Shown here: in pieces, positions 9,486 to 19,210 of the stretch
Numbering within the stretch: the stretch's first letter is position 1
Layout of the letters: every line of letters begins with the position of its first letter
Source: Sphingomonas sp. PR090111-T3T-6A
Lineage (GTDB): Bacteria > Pseudomonadota > Alphaproteobacteria > Sphingomonadales > Sphingomonadaceae
Direction of reading: 5' to 3'
DNA: 64,000 nt
Assembly (NCBI RefSeq): GCF_000383095.1
Contig: NZ_AORL01000021.1
Coordinates: forward strand, 496,001-560,000
Translations under genes and position numbers: made by a program
Notes under the pieces: generated by a model
Database searches by the model: none
What the model was told of the DNA's origin: nothing
The model's input: the letters and a program-made list of their open reading frames with translations, nothing else

Positions 9486-10172
9486 TCACCCCCGCATGAG
9501 CTTGCGGGTGAAGCCGATCAGGCCGAGCTGGCGATGCCGCCGCAGCCGCTCCGAACGCAGGATCAGACGGACCTGCGCGAAGCAACGCTCCACATCATCG
9601 TTGACGAGCACATAGTCGTAGCCGTCCCAGTGCCCGATCTCGGAAACGGCGCGTTCCATACGGCGGTCGATCACCTCGGCGCTATCCGTTCCGCGACCCC
9701 GCAGGCGGCGCTCCAGTTCCTCCATCGACGGCGGCAGGATGAAGATGCGGACGACGTCGCCAGCCGCCTGCTGATAAAGCTGCTGTGCGCCCTGCCAGTC
9801 GATGTCGAAGAGCACGTCGCGGCCTTCGTGCAGCATCGCCTCGACGGGAGCCCGTGGCGTGCCGTAGCGATGATCGAAGACGTGCGCCCATTCGAGGAAA
9901 TCGTCGTCGGCGACCATCTCCTTGAACTTGGCGGTATCGACAAAGTGATAATCGCGGCCGTCCACTTCTCCGGGCCGCATCGGGCGCGTCGTGGCGGAGA
10001 CGGACAGTCTGATCTGCTCATCCACCTCGATCAGCTTGCGCGCGATCGTCGACTTTCCCGCACCTGATGGTGAGGAAATGACAAACAACAAACCGCGGCG
10101 ATGCAGCTCCGTTTCATGCGGGCGGCGGCGCGGGGCGGACGGGATGGAGGTGGAATCGAGCTGTTCGACCAT
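9486..10172 (-). CDS. gmk: Guanylate kinase
   Basis: Phosphorylates GMP to GDP in the cytoplasm. The 228-aa protein shows the P-loop ISSPSGAGKSTI near residue 33, SVSATTRPMRPGEVDGRDYHF (GMP binding; longer than a P-loop but typical of the family), EWAHVFDHRYGTPRAPVE and FDIDWQGAQQL. The start is taken at ATG 10172 (MVEQLDS), which gives a normal length; an upstream extension to 10250 would run into mazG. It lies downstream of mazG on the same strand with a 47-base gap. Confidence 0.95.
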   Translation of the reverse strand: MVEQLDSTSIPSAPRRRPHETELHRRGLLFVISSPSGAGKSTIARKLIEVDEQIRLSVSATTRPMRPGEVDGRDYHFVDTAKFKEMVADDDFLEWAHVFDHRYGTPRAPVEAMLHEGRDVLFDIDWQGAQQLYQQAAGDVVRIFILPPSMEELERRLRGRGTDSAEVIDRRMERAVSEIGHWDGYDYVLVNDDVERCFAQVRLILRSERLRRHRQLGLIGFTRKLMRG

Positions 10173-10219
10173 GGCCGCTTCTGCCGCGATGCAGCGTGGG
10201 CCGTCAATCCCAACTGCGT

Positions 10220-11029
10220 TTAAAGTCCGCGGGCTTTCGCCTTGATCCACAGTTCTTCCTTCGCCTCGAGCGATAAACCCGCGAACGCATCGCCGGCCTC
10301 AACCTCCATCGCAGCGAAGCGACGCTCGAACTTCGCATTGCCCGCCCGGAGCGCGGCTTCCGCATCCACGCCGCAGTGGCGTGCCCAGTTGACGACCGCG
10401 AAGAGCAGATCACCAAATTCCTCTGCACGGGCGGCGTCATCGGCTGCGGCATCGATTTCCGCGAGTTCCTCTATGACCTTCGCTCGCGAACCGGTGGCAT
10501 CCGGCCAATCGAACCCGGTGCGTGCAGCACGCTTCTGGAGTTTCTCCGCTCGCATCAGCGCCGGCAATCCCAGAGCCACGCCCGCAAGAGCGCCCGTTTC
10601 GCGGCGGCTCGCACGCTCCTCGGCCTTGATCGCTTCCCAGCCGCGCTGGGCAGCCACACCGTCGCTGTGCGCGGTATCACCGAAGACATGGGGATGGCGA
10701 CGGACCATCTTGTCTGAAATGCCCGCAATCACGTCGGCGAGGGTGAAATGACCGGCCTCCTCGGCCATCCGCGCATGGAACACGACCTGCAACTGAAGAT
10801 CGCCAAGCTCGCCCCGGAGGTCAGCCATGTCGCCGCGCGCGATCGCGTCGGCCACCTCATGCGCTTCCTCGATCGTATAGGGGGCGATCGTGGAGAAGTC
10901 CTGCTCGACATCCCACGGGCAACCGGACCGAGGATCGCGCAGTTTCGCCATGATCTGCGCGAGCCGCTCGAGTGCGGCACCCGATGAAGGCGCCTCCGTC
11001 GAAGTGGCAGGGGCCGGAGATGATGCCAT
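10220..11029 (-). CDS. mazG: Nucleoside triphosphate pyrophosphohydrolase MazG
   Basis: Hydrolyses NTPs and dNTPs to monophosphates (nucleotide house-cleaning). The 269-aa protein has two MazG folds: an N-terminal one with CPWDVEQDF...YTIEEAHEVADAI and the metal-binding LRGELGDLQLQVVFHA; and a C-terminal one with VIEELAEID and EEFGDLLFAVVNWAR. ATG 11029 is preferred over ATG 11041 because AGGA lies 5 bases upstream of it. Confidence 0.93.
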   Translation of the reverse strand: MASSPAPATSTEAPSSGAALERLAQIMAKLRDPRSGCPWDVEQDFSTIAPYTIEEAHEVADAIARGDMADLRGELGDLQLQVVFHARMAEEAGHFTLADVIAGISDKMVRRHPHVFGDTAHSDGVAAQRGWEAIKAEERASRRETGALAGVALGLPALMRAEKLQKRAARTGFDWPDATGSRAKVIEELAEIDAAADDAARAEEFGDLLFAVVNWARHCGVDAEAALRAGNAKFERRFAAMEVEAGDAFAGLSLEAKEELWIKAKARGL

Positions 11030-11041
11030 ATCGTTCCTCAT

Positions 11042-11104
11042 ATCAAAGTCCGATAATATACATTATGTAAAATAATACTGATATCCGATTGCATCGAGAG
11101 CCCC
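11042..11104 (-). promoter_or_regulatory. AT-rich gap upstream of mazG-gmk
   Basis: A 63-base gap that is far richer in A/T than its surroundings, with an 11-base palindrome (tacattatgta, 11059-11069). It is a plausible promoter or operator for mazG-gmk, but no -35/-10 pair of standard spacing could be fixed. Confidence 0.3.
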
Positions 11105-11284
11105 CTAGCTTCGACCGTCGATCCAATGCGCTATGCCGAACAGGGCGATAAAAATCGCGACCCAGACAATGGCCATCGGAAGCCGCGGGCCATGTGGCAA
11201 ATGGCGCCGCGCGATCAGGGCGCTCCCGACCAACAGCATCGCGCCGGCGATCCAGATGAAATCACCGGCGCGATCGAGCGTCAT
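11105..11284 (-). CDS. 59-aa two-span membrane protein
   Basis: A small gene read from ATG 11284 to TAG at 11105. The protein starts MTLDRAGDFIWIAGAMLLVG and has two hydrophobic helices (about residues 9-25 and 36-54) separated by a basic loop RRHLPHGPRLP; it ends AHWIDGRS. Its ATG overlaps the stop of the MBL-fold hydrolase (ATGA), the same coupling that joins that gene to tatD, which argues for real translation. I do not recognise a family. The role could be a membrane partner of the hydrolase or something independent. Confidence 0.7.
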   Translation of the reverse strand: MTLDRAGDFIWIAGAMLLVGSALIARRHLPHGPRLPMAIVWVAIFIALFGIAHWIDGRS

Positions 11285-12048
11285 GCGAAATCCAGCTCCA
11301 TGCCGTCATAGCCCGGCTCGACATGATCGGGCAGCTCGGCCTTGAGCCTCTGATAGTCCATGCTGTTGTCCATGTGCATCAGAACGGCGAGTTCGGGCTT
11401 CAAACGCTGAATCCAGCCAAGCGCCTGATCGAGATTCGGATGCGTAGGATGCGGCTTGCGGCGCAGCGCATCGAGTATCCACACGTCTACGCCCTTATAA
11501 AGCGCAGCCATGTCGTCCGTCAACCCATTGAAATCTGTGGCATAAGCAGCCGAATAGCCATTCCAGTCAAAGCGCAGCCCGGCGGACTCGATCGCGCCAT
11601 GCGGCTGGTCCACCACACGAACTCGGATGTCGCCGATCATCATCTCGTCCGGCAGATGGTGCGGCCGCACCGTCGGCGGATAACCGTCCTTGCCCTCGAA
11701 CGCGTAGTAGAAGCGCTCCTGCATCGACTTCAGCGTGTGTGGGCGCGCATAGCCCTCCACCGCCGCGCGGTTCAGGATCACGATCTGGCGAAGATCGTCG
11801 ATGCCATGGGTGTGATCCGCATGGTCGTGCGTCCAGATCACCGCGTCGAAGCGGCTGGCGCGCGCATCGAGAAGCTGCTCGCGCAGATCGGGCGACGTAT
11901 CCACGAGGATGCGAGCCTGATCCGTCTCGACGATGATCGAGGCCCGGCGACGACGATTCTTGGGTTCATTGGGATCGCACTGGCCCCAGTCATTGCCGAT
12001 ACGCGGAACGCCCGACGACGTGCCCGAACCCAGCAGGCGGATTCTCAT
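11281..12048 (-). CDS. MBL-fold metallo-hydrolase (PhnP-like)
   Basis: A 255-aa cytoplasmic protein of the metallo-beta-lactamase fold. It has the metal motif THDHADHTHG near residue 77, an ILVDTSPDLREQLL segment, and later metal ligands YATDFNG and LMHMDNS. GSGTSSGVPRIG at the N-terminus is typical of the PhnP/RNase Z-like branch acting on phosphodiesters; the true substrate is unknown. It overlaps tatD upstream by 4 bases (ATGA) and the 59-aa membrane protein downstream, in a metG-tatD-MBL order common in alphaproteobacteria. Confidence 0.88.
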   Translation of the reverse strand: MRIRLLGSGTSSGVPRIGNDWGQCDPNEPKNRRRRASIIVETDQARILVDTSPDLREQLLDARASRFDAVIWTHDHADHTHGIDDLRQIVILNRAAVEGYARPHTLKSMQERFYYAFEGKDGYPPTVRPHHLPDEMMIGDIRVRVVDQPHGAIESAGLRFDWNGYSAAYATDFNGLTDDMAALYKGVDVWILDALRRKPHPTHPNLDQALGWIQRLKPELAVLMHMDNSMDYQRLKAELPDHVEPGYDGMELDFA

Positions 12049-12821
12049 GCGCGCGCTTTCGTGAAGAGATTGAAGAAGTTGGTGGTGGTATTGGCCATCA
12101 GCTCTTCGATGGGTTCACCACGCAGATCCGCCAGAAAGCGGGCCGTATCCGCGACGAAGGCCGGTTCGCACGGTTTGCCCCGATGCGGCACGGGCGCGAG
12201 GAACGGCGAGTCCGTCTCGACCAGCAATCGATCCGCAGGAATTTTGGCAGCCGTGGCCTGCAACTCCCTGGCATTCTTGAAGGTAACGATACCCGATATC
12301 GAGATGCTGAGCCCCAGTTCGAGCACCTTGTCGCCAAATGCCTCGGAAGCCGTGAAACAGTGGATCAGGGCCGGGAAGCACCCCTTCCCCATCTCCTCAT
12401 GGAGGATCGCATAAGTATCGTCCTCGGCGTCACGCGTATGGATGATCAGCGGAAGACCCGTCTCGCGAGAGGCTGCGATATGCGCGCGGAAGCTCGCCTG
12501 CTGGCGGATGCGGTCGCTATGGTCGTAATAATAATCGAGCCCGGTTTCGCCGATGCCGATCACGCGCGGGTGGGCAGCGGCCGCGACCAGCTTCCCGGTA
12601 TCGATATCCGGATGCTGATCGGCTTCATGCGGATGGATGCCGACCGTGGCCCAGACATCGGGCTCACGCTCGGCCGTGGCGATGATGTCGCCCCACTCGC
12701 GCTCCCGCGTCGAGATGTTGAGCATGGTGGTGACGCCGGCGGCACGCGCAGAGGCGAGCACCTCGGCCTGGCGTTCGACCAGCTTCGGATAATTCAGGTG
12801 GCAATGACTGTCGACGAGCAT
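12045..12821 (-). CDS. tatD: TatD-family metal-dependent hydrolase
   Basis: A 258-aa TIM-barrel nuclease/hydrolase of the TatD/YcfH family (DNase, possible proofreading of D-aminoacyl-tRNA or 3' DNA ends). Motifs: DSHCHLNYP (metal-binding HxH) at the start, VGIHPHEA, GETGLDYYY, LPLIIHTRDAE, HCFTAS and VETDSPFLAPVPHRGKPCEPA. It follows metG by about 100 bases and overlaps the MBL hydrolase. Confidence 0.93.
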   Translation of the reverse strand: MLVDSHCHLNYPKLVERQAEVLASARAAGVTTMLNISTREREWGDIIATAEREPDVWATVGIHPHEADQHPDIDTGKLVAAAAHPRVIGIGETGLDYYYDHSDRIRQQASFRAHIAASRETGLPLIIHTRDAEDDTYAILHEEMGKGCFPALIHCFTASEAFGDKVLELGLSISISGIVTFKNARELQATAAKIPADRLLVETDSPFLAPVPHRGKPCEPAFVADTARFLADLRGEPIEELMANTTTNFFNLFTKARA

Positions 12822-12922
12822 GGCCCGGCAGATAGGGCCAAGTGCGCGTCATGGGAAGGTGGCGCCGTTGCCTTCCCGCCCTGCCACCCCGGAAAGACAC
12901 CGGAATGGCAGGGAATTGCAGA

Positions 12923-14437
12923 TCAGGCTTCCGCTTCCAGCTCCAGACGCGGGAACACGCCCTGCGGCGCGGGAAGCGTGGTGCCGGTGGCGATCGGCGT
13001 GGCCAGCGCCGTGAAATCGCGAGCCCCCTCCCCGACGGCCAGCTGATCGAGCAGCTTGCCCGCCGATGCGGGGATCGCCCACTGTACGAGGATCGCGAGC
13101 TGACGCACCGCTTCCGCCGTCCAGTAGAGCACCGCGTCGGCCTTTGCCGGATCGGTCTTGCGGAGCGCCCAGGGGGCCATGTCCGCGAAATAGCGATTGG
13201 CCTCGCCGACGCCTTCCCAGAGGATTTCGAGCACGCGATGCAGCGCCAGCTCGTCCATCGCCTCCATCATGCGCGGCAGAAGCGACAGCGGTAGTGCCGG
13301 CGCAGGCTCCTCGCCCGGGCCCGGAAGCACGCCGCCGCATTGCTTGGCGATCATCGACAGGCTGCGCTGGGCGAGATTGCCGAGCCCGTTGGCGAGGTCC
13401 GCGTTCACGCGGGTGACGATGCCTTCGGGACTATAGCTGCCGTCCTGGCCGAAGCTGACCTCACGCAGCAGGAAGTAGCGCAAACCGTCGACGCCGTAGC
13501 GCTCCGCCATTTCCAGCGGATCGACCACATTGCCGGTGGACTTCGACATCTTCTCGCCGCGGTTGAGCAGGAAGCCGTGGCCGAACACCTGCTTGGGCAG
13601 CTCGATGCCCGCCGACATCAGGAAGGCCGGCCAGTAAACCGCGTGAAACCGCACGATATCCTTGCCGATGACATGGACATCGGCCGGCCACCATTTCGAC
13701 ATATCGCCCGGATAGCCCGCACCCGTCAGATAGTTGGTGAGCGCATCGACCCAGACATACATCACATGGCCAGGCGAATCCGGCACCGGCACGCCCCAGT
13801 CGAAACTGGTGCGCGAGATGGAGAGGTCCGACAGGCCGCCCTTCACGAAGGACAGTATCTCGTTGCGGCGCCCTTCGGGCCGGATGAAATCCGGGTTCGC
13901 CTCATAATGGGCGAGCAGCCGGTCCTGATAGGCGGACAGGCGGAAGAACCAGCTTTCCTCGACCGTCCATTCGACGGGCGTGCCCTGCGGCGAGAGCTTG
14001 CTGCCCCCTTCCCCTTCGACCAGTTCCTTCTCGTCGTAGAAAGCCTCGTCGCGAACCGAGTACCAGCCCTCGTAGCGATCGAGATAGATGTCGCTGTTGT
14101 CGCGCATCGCGCGCCAGATCGCGGCGCTCGCCTCATAATGATCGGCGTCCGTGGTGCGGATGAAACGATCATGCGAGATATTCAGAGCGGCTGTCATCTC
14201 ACGGAAAGCAGACGACATTTCGTCCGCCAGCGCGCGCGGTGTGATGCCGCGGTTGCGCGCTGTCTGGGCCATCTTCAGGCCATGCTCGTCGGTGCCGGTG
14301 AGGAAACGGACCTCGCATCCCTCGGCGCGCTTCCAGCGGGCGATAGCGTCGGTCGCGATCGCCTCATAGGCATGGCCGACATGCGGGCGGCCGTTCGGGT
14401 AGCTGATCGCGGTGGTGATGTAGAAAGGCTTGGTCAT
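12923..14437 (-). CDS. metG: Methionyl-tRNA synthetase
   Basis: Charges tRNA-Met. The 504-aa protein has the HIGH-type motif PHVGHAYE near residue 20, [28 protein letters not shown], and the KMSKS loop ([14 protein letters not shown]) near residue 305. This is the short MetG class lacking the C-terminal tRNA-binding extension. ATG 14437 is chosen because [15 protein letters not shown] is the conserved beginning; it overlaps the holB stop (ATGA). Upstream in-frame codons are Arg-rich and not conserved in character. Confidence 0.96.
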   Translation of the reverse strand: MTKPFYITTAISYPNGRPHVGHAYEAIATDAIARWKRAEGCEVRFLTGTDEHGLKMAQTARNRGITPRALADEMSSAFREMTAALNISHDRFIRTTDADHYEASAAIWRAMRDNSDIYLDRYEGWYSVRDEAFYDEKELVEGEGGSKLSPQGTPVEWTVEESWFFRLSAYQDRLLAHYEANPDFIRPEGRRNEILSFVKGGLSDLSISRTSFDWGVPVPDSPGHVMYVWVDALTNYLTGAGYPGDMSKWWPADVHVIGKDIVRFHAVYWPAFLMSAGIELPKQVFGHGFLLNRGEKMSKSTGNVVDPLEMAERYGVDGLRYFLLREVSFGQDGSYSPEGIVTRVNADLANGLGNLAQRSLSMIAKQCGGVLPGPGEEPAPALPLSLLPRMMEAMDELALHRVLEILWEGVGEANRYFADMAPWALRKTDPAKADAVLYWTAEAVRQLAILVQWAIPASAGKLLDQLAVGEGARDFTALATPIATGTTLPAPQGVFPRLELEAEA

Positions 14438-15423
14438 CGGCGGGCGCTGGACGCTCTTTCCATGTTGAGCGACGCGAGCAGCCCGGCCAGCTCGAACACC
14501 GTCGCCTGGGGATCGAGCGAGAGGCGAACCGCACTCCCGGCCAGGGCGCGCGCCTTCTCCCACAGCGCCACGGCATCGGCAAGCGCCTGTCCGTGTCTTC
14601 CACGCGCTTCGGCGGCGATGCGGGTGGGGAGCCGCTCCAGAAAAATCTCGTAGCGAGGCTGCGCAGCTTTCAGCGCCAGCGCCTTGGCCAGCGCGACCCG
14701 CTCGCCATTGTCGGGATCGCCCGAACGGATGATGGATTCCATGGCGCTGTCGAGGCCGGCGACATCGAGCCCTGCAAAACGCAGCGCCCGGCCGGGAGAG
14801 CCCTCACCCGCCGCCGTCAGGTCCGCGATCTCGCGGTCGTCAGCATCCGGCATCAGGTTGCGCAGCGCGACGTGCATGTCGCCCTGTTCGAGCGGCGCGA
14901 AACGAAGCACCCGACAGCGGGAGCGGATCGTCGGAAGCAACCGCGCCGGCGCATGGCTGACGAGGAAAAACAGCGAGTTGGCTGGCGGCTCTTCCAGCAA
15001 TTTGAGAAGAGCATTGGCGCCCGAACGCTCCATATCATCCGCCGCGTCGATGATGACGACCCGCCAGGGCGAGAAGCTCGGCGAGGTGGCGAACAGGCGC
15101 GAGAGGCCGCGCACCTGATCCACGGTGATCGAGCGCGCGGTGTCCTTGGTCTTCTCGCGATAGAGGCGCTCCAGCACCATCACGTCGGGATGGCTGCCCG
15201 CCTCCCATAGCCGCGCGATGCGGTGATCCGCGGGCACGTCGAGGCCGGGCGCGTCGACCGCCGGGCCGGCCGCATCCGCCAGCAGGCGCAGCGCCGCCGC
15301 GCGGGCGAAACTCCCCTTCCCAACGCCTTGCGGGCCGCTCAACAGCCAGGCGTGGTGCATCCGCCCGGAGCGATAGGCTTCCAGCAAGGCGGCGATCTGC
15401 CGCGATTGGCCGTAGAGCGCCAT
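14434..15423 (-). CDS. holB: DNA polymerase III delta' subunit
   Basis: Clamp-loader subunit, 329 aa. P-loop-like [18 protein letters not shown] near residue 28; [36 protein letters not shown] with the SRC-like motif [11 protein letters not shown]. The zinc-binding Cys module of E. coli HolB is absent, as is usual in alphaproteobacteria. The tmk-holB-metG order is standard. It starts 6 bases after the tmk stop. Confidence 0.92.
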   Translation of the reverse strand: MALYGQSRQIAALLEAYRSGRMHHAWLLSGPQGVGKGSFARAAALRLLADAAGPAVDAPGLDVPADHRIARLWEAGSHPDVMVLERLYREKTKDTARSITVDQVRGLSRLFATSPSFSPWRVVIIDAADDMERSGANALLKLLEEPPANSLFFLVSHAPARLLPTIRSRCRVLRFAPLEQGDMHVALRNLMPDADDREIADLTAAGEGSPGRALRFAGLDVAGLDSAMESIIRSGDPDNGERVALAKALALKAAQPRYEIFLERLPTRIAAEARGRHGQALADAVALWEKARALAGSAVRLSLDPQATVFELAGLLASLNMERASSARR

Positions 15424-15429
15424 GCCGCC

Positions 15430-16053
15430 TTATAGCCCTGCCAGCGCAGCGATGAGGCGTGCTGTCACCTGCTCCGCCTCACCCTGGGCGTCGACGAGCC
15501 GGAACCGTGCGGGCTCGGCCTTCGCCAACGCGGCGAAGCTGTCGGCAACGCGGGCATGATAGCCAGCATCACGCCCGCCGATGCGATCGGAATCACCGCG
15601 ATCCCGCGCTTCGGCGCGGCGCGCGGCCTCCTCGGCCGGAAGCGTGAGCAGCAATGTCCGATCCGGCAGGAGGCCCGCCGAACCAACCTCATGCAGCAAC
15701 TTCAGTCGTTCGATCGACACCCCGTCGGCCCCGCCCTGATAGGCAAGCGAGCTGTCGAGGAAACGGTCGGTGATGACCCACTTCCCCGCTTCGAGCGCGG
15801 GCAGGATGGTCTTCGCCACATGATCGGCGCGCGCGGCCGCGAATAGCAGCGCTTCCGCGCCGCCGGTCCAGCGATCGGCCGGTCCTTCGAGCAGCAGGCG
15901 GCGGATTGCCTCCGCCCCCTCGCTGCCGCCGGGCTCGCGCGTCTCCACGACGTCGAGCCCGCGCGTGCGAAGCGCGGCCGCCAGCGCGCGGACCTGCGTC
16001 GATTTGCCGACGCCTTCCCCGCCTTCCAGCGCGATGAAGCGCCCCCGCGTCAT
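15430..16053 (-). CDS. tmk: Thymidylate kinase
   Basis: Phosphorylates dTMP to dTDP. 207 aa from ATG 16053 (MTRGRFIALEGGEGVGKSTQ). P-loop GGEGVGKST, DR motif ITDRFLDSSLAYQGG, and a LID region RAEARDRGDSDRIGG. In-frame sequence upstream of 16053 is Ser/Arg-rich and does not look coding. Confidence 0.95.
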   Translation of the reverse strand: MTRGRFIALEGGEGVGKSTQVRALAAALRTRGLDVVETREPGGSEGAEAIRRLLLEGPADRWTGGAEALLFAAARADHVAKTILPALEAGKWVITDRFLDSSLAYQGGADGVSIERLKLLHEVGSAGLLPDRTLLLTLPAEEAARRAEARDRGDSDRIGGRDAGYHARVADSFAALAKAEPARFRLVDAQGEAEQVTARLIAALAGL

Positions 16054-16075
16054 TGGCCTGGCCCCCGGATATGGA

Positions 16076-17272
16076 TCAGGCGAAACCGAACAGCGCCTTG
16101 ATCGACGCCCAGATGCGGCCGAAGAAGCCCGCCTCGCCGACATCGTTCTCGGCCACGAGCGGCAGCACCTGCTGGTCCTGCCCCGGAGGAGAGACGACGA
16201 GATCGGCGATGTGCTGGCCGGCGGTGATCGGCGCCTTGATCGGGCCTTCATACACCACCTTCATCGGCGGCGCGTCGCCCCCCGCACGCTGGCCGAGGAT
16301 GCCGCCGACGCCGAGCGGGACGGTCACCGCGAGATCACGCGGAGCGACGAGACCAACCTTGGAGGACGATCCGCCCTGCACCTCGGCCATGTCCACGCGC
16401 TTGCCCTTGGCGAAGAGCGGCTTCAAGCGCCACGCCTGGAAGCCCCAGTTCATCAGCGCGATCGACTGGTTCACGCGCTCGTTCCAGCTCTGCATCCCGG
16501 CGAGCACCATGACGAGGCGGCGGCCGCCCTGCTCGGCCGAGCCGGTGAACCCATAGCCGGCTTCCTCGGTATGACCGGTCTTGAGCCCATCCGCGCCCGG
16601 CACCTTGCCAAGGATCGGATCGCGATTCTCCTGGCTGATGTTCGCGCCGCCCATCGTCTTGCCCCAGGCGAAATTGGGCTTGGCATAGAACTGCTTGTAG
16701 AGATCCGGATAGTCACGGATCGTCGCCTCGGCGAGCGTCGCGAGATCGCGGGCGGTCACATAGGTGACGCCGCCGTCCGGCCAGCCGTTGGCCGTTCCGA
16801 AGTGCGAATTCTTGAGCCCGAGGCGCTGGGCCTGCTGGTTCATCAGGTTGACGAAGGCCGGCTCGGTGCCCGCAATGCCCTCGGCCAGCACGATGCAGGC
16901 ATCATTGCCGGAGAGCGTGATGATGCCCGACAGCAGATCCGCGACCGAGACCTGCTCGCCCGCGGCGATGAACATGGTGGAGCCCTGCGCGTGCCACTTC
17001 TTCCACGTCTCGGGCGACATGGTGAACTTCTGGTCTAGCTTCAGCTCACCGCTCTTGATGAGGCTGAAGGCGACATAGACCGTCATCATCTTCGCCAGCG
17101 AGGCGGGCGGCATGCGGAAGTCGGGCTGCTTCTGGTAGAGGATGGCGCCCGAATTCATGTCCTGGAGGAAGGCCACCTGCGCCGTCGTGTCGAACGGCGG
17201 GATGGCGGCGAACGAAGCCGTGGAGAGGCTCGCGAGGCTGAGGGACAGGACGGCAAACTGGACGGGCTTCAT
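16076..17272 (-). CDS. D-alanyl-D-alanine carboxypeptidase (DacC/PBP5-6 type)
   Basis: A periplasmic penicillin-binding protein that trims D-Ala from peptidoglycan pentapeptides. 398 aa with a signal peptide (about residues 1-22, cut after SFA-A). The active-site triad is visible: SLAK (SxxK, near residue 58), SGND (SxN) and KTGHT (KTG). A C-terminal PBP5-like domain follows, and the chain ends in an amphipathic segment ASIKALFGFA that could peripherally anchor it in the membrane. It overlaps rlpA upstream by 4 bases and sits with rlpA and mltB in a cell-wall remodelling unit. Confidence 0.92.
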   Translation of the reverse strand: MKPVQFAVLSLSLASLSTASFAAIPPFDTTAQVAFLQDMNSGAILYQKQPDFRMPPASLAKMMTVYVAFSLIKSGELKLDQKFTMSPETWKKWHAQGSTMFIAAGEQVSVADLLSGIITLSGNDACIVLAEGIAGTEPAFVNLMNQQAQRLGLKNSHFGTANGWPDGGVTYVTARDLATLAEATIRDYPDLYKQFYAKPNFAWGKTMGGANISQENRDPILGKVPGADGLKTGHTEEAGYGFTGSAEQGGRRLVMVLAGMQSWNERVNQSIALMNWGFQAWRLKPLFAKGKRVDMAEVQGGSSSKVGLVAPRDLAVTVPLGVGGILGQRAGGDAPPMKVVYEGPIKAPITAGQHIADLVVSPPGQDQQVLPLVAENDVGEAGFFGRIWASIKALFGFA

Positions 17273-18141
17273 GGCGACGTGGTTCCGTTCGGCTCTTGTG
17301 AAAGTGGCGCGTCGACGACGGCAGCCCCCTGATAGCCGCGTGCACGCAACCGCGCCAGCGCCGCAGAAAGAGAAGCGTCATCGGAATATGGGCCCGCCAT
17401 CACGCGATAGCCGGCGCCCGTCGCCATCACCCGCGCCCCCAGATCGGAGAGCGAGGAGGCCAGCGCGTCGGCGGCGTCGGGATCGGCGGGCGAAGCGATG
17501 AGGATATTATGGCTCGGCGGCAGGCCGACCGGGCGGCGCGGCGTGATCGGGGCGGGACGCTGTACGCTGGCCACCATCGAGGGCGCGACCCGGCCGACGC
17601 GCGGCGGCGTGGCAGTCGGCTCGACCGACGCCAGCACCACGGGATAGCCGCGCTGGAGCCGCTCGCGATCATGCCGGCTGGGCGTCACCCGGCGCACGCG
17701 CACCATGGCCCGGCCCACGCGGTCGATTCCCAGCTCCTTCGCCGCTTCCTGGGACAGATCGAGAATCCGGTCGCGGGCGTAAGGGCCGCGGTCGTTGACA
17801 CGCACAAGGATGCGCCGCCCGGTATCGAGCCGCGTCACCTCGACATAGGAGGGCAAGGGCAAGGTCGTGTGCGCGGCGCTCGGTCGCTGGCGGTAGAAGG
17901 TCTCGCCATTGGCGGTATGGCGGCCCTGCTCGGCGTTGCCGTACCAGCTCGCTTCGCCGATCTGGTCGTAGTCGGACTGATCGGTCGGGACATAGGTACG
18001 CCCGCCGATCGCGTAGGGCCGGCCGAGCTTCACGGGCGTGTCCTGCACCAGCCCATGCACGCCGCCCCCGCAGCCAGCGAGCAACAGCGCGGCCGCCAGC
18101 GCCGCCGCTTCGCGGCCGCGCCGCTCAGTTCGCCACAGCAT
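17269..18141 (-). CDS. rlpA: RlpA-like septal lipoprotein with SPOR domain
   Basis: Likely acts on denuded peptidoglycan at the division site. 290 aa from ATG 18141. A lipoprotein signal LLLAGC (lipid-acceptor Cys near residue 24) is followed by the RlpA double-psi barrel (IGEASWYGNAEQGRHTANGE, TRLDTGRRILVRVNDRGPY, ILDLSQEAAKELG), a Pro/Ala linker and a C-terminal SPOR domain (about 215-280). Whether it has lytic transglycosylase activity, as in Pseudomonas, is unknown. It overlaps mltB upstream and the carboxypeptidase downstream. Confidence 0.92.
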   Translation of the reverse strand: MLWRTERRGREAAALAAALLLAGCGGGVHGLVQDTPVKLGRPYAIGGRTYVPTDQSDYDQIGEASWYGNAEQGRHTANGETFYRQRPSAAHTTLPLPSYVEVTRLDTGRRILVRVNDRGPYARDRILDLSQEAAKELGIDRVGRAMVRVRRVTPSRHDRERLQRGYPVVLASVEPTATPPRVGRVAPSMVASVQRPAPITPRRPVGLPPSHNILIASPADPDAADALASSLSDLGARVMATGAGYRVMAGPYSDDASLSAALARLRARGYQGAAVVDAPLSQEPNGTTSP

Positions 18142-19210
18142 CGGCGAGCAGGCCCACGGACAGCGCGTAGAAGTTCGAGCAATTATAATCGAGGATCGCG
18201 CGATAATTGCCAAATGTCAGATAGGCGGTCGCGCCGGGGCCGTCCGGCTCCAGCAGGGTTGCCTGCTCATCGTCCGCCGCCTGCGGCCCGCCGGTCTGGA
18301 CGACGCCCAGCGCACGCCATTCGCGCACCGTCAGCCATCTGCTGTGCCGGGCATGGACACGGGGACAACGCGGCCCGGTCATGCGGCTGGCGATCGCCGT
18401 CCGGTCCAGCGTGGCGGGCACATAGGCCGGCACCCCCCAGGGCTCGTTCGCCTTCCAGCCGGCGTTGACGAGATAATTGCCGATCGAGGCCAGCGCATCG
18501 GCCGGGCTCGTCCAGATATCGGCCTTGCCGTCTCCGTCCCCGTCGCGCGCCACGCGAAGATAGACCGACGGCAGGAACTGCGGATAACCCGTCGCCCCCG
18601 CCCAGCTTCCCTTGAGCTGCGAGCGGGGAATGCCCCGGTCCATCAGCTTCAGCGTCGCGATCAGCTCGCCTTCGAACAACGGGCGTCGGCGGCCCTCATA
18701 GGCGAGCGTCGCCAGCGAGTTGGCGAGGTCGAAATTGCCCGTGTAGCCGCCATAGCTCGTCTCCTGCCCCCAGATGGCGACCATCACCGATTCGGGCACG
18801 CCCGTCTCCTGCACGACCCGCTGGAGGGTATAGCGCTGTGCCGCATAGGCCGTCCGCCCGCGCGCGATCAGGTCCGCGCCGACATGCTTGGCACGATAGG
18901 GAGCGAAATTCGGCGAGGCGCCCACCGGCCCCGCCGGCGAGCCGCCCGGCTGTGCCTGGTCCAGCTCGACTACCCGAGGGTTATAAACAAGCGTAGGCAG
19001 GACGAAATCGAGAGTCCGGGCGCTTACGCCGCTGGCCAGTGCGCGACCTCTGAACGCCTGAAGATAGGCCTGGAACGGTGCTGCATAAGGATCGGCGGTC
19101 GCCACGATCCCCTGACCGCCCCCTACCATCTGCGCGGACGCCACACCCGCATGGCCGGCCACCATCGCGAGCGCCAGGACCATGCCGACCATCAAACCTG
19201 TTGTACGCAA
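18125..19210 (-). CDS. MltB-family lytic murein transglycosylase
   Basis: Cleaves glycan strands of peptidoglycan. The 361-aa form starts at TTG 19210, chosen because GGAGG lies 6 bases upstream and a clean signal peptide follows (LRTTGLMVGMVLALAMVAGH, then ASA). Catalytic region: AIWGQETSYGGYTGNFD with the Glu acid/base; later GATGYPQFLPSVY and GDGDGKADIWTSPADALASI, typical of MltB/SLT_2. The C-terminus resembles a peptidoglycan-binding-like fold (LTFGNYRAILDYNCSNFYAL). ATGs upstream in frame would give a poor N-terminus. Confidence 0.92.
   Translation of the reverse strand: MRTTGLMVGMVLALAMVAGHAGVASAQMVGGGQGIVATADPYAAPFQAYLQAFRGRALASGVSARTLDFVLPTLVYNPRVVELDQAQPGGSPAGPVGASPNFAPYRAKHVGADLIARGRTAYAAQRYTLQRVVQETGVPESVMVAIWGQETSYGGYTGNFDLANSLATLAYEGRRRPLFEGELIATLKLMDRGIPRSQLKGSWAGATGYPQFLPSVYLRVARDGDGDGKADIWTSPADALASIGNYLVNAGWKANEPWGVPAYVPATLDRTAIASRMTGPRCPRVHARHSRWLTVREWRALGVVQTGGPQAADDEQATLLEPDGPGATAYLTFGNYRAILDYNCSNFYALSVGLLADAVAN

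Noticed and set aside
11042-11104. Riboswitch or small RNA in the AT-rich gap before mazG
   Set aside because: Too short, with only an 11-base palindrome. No known riboswitch features.
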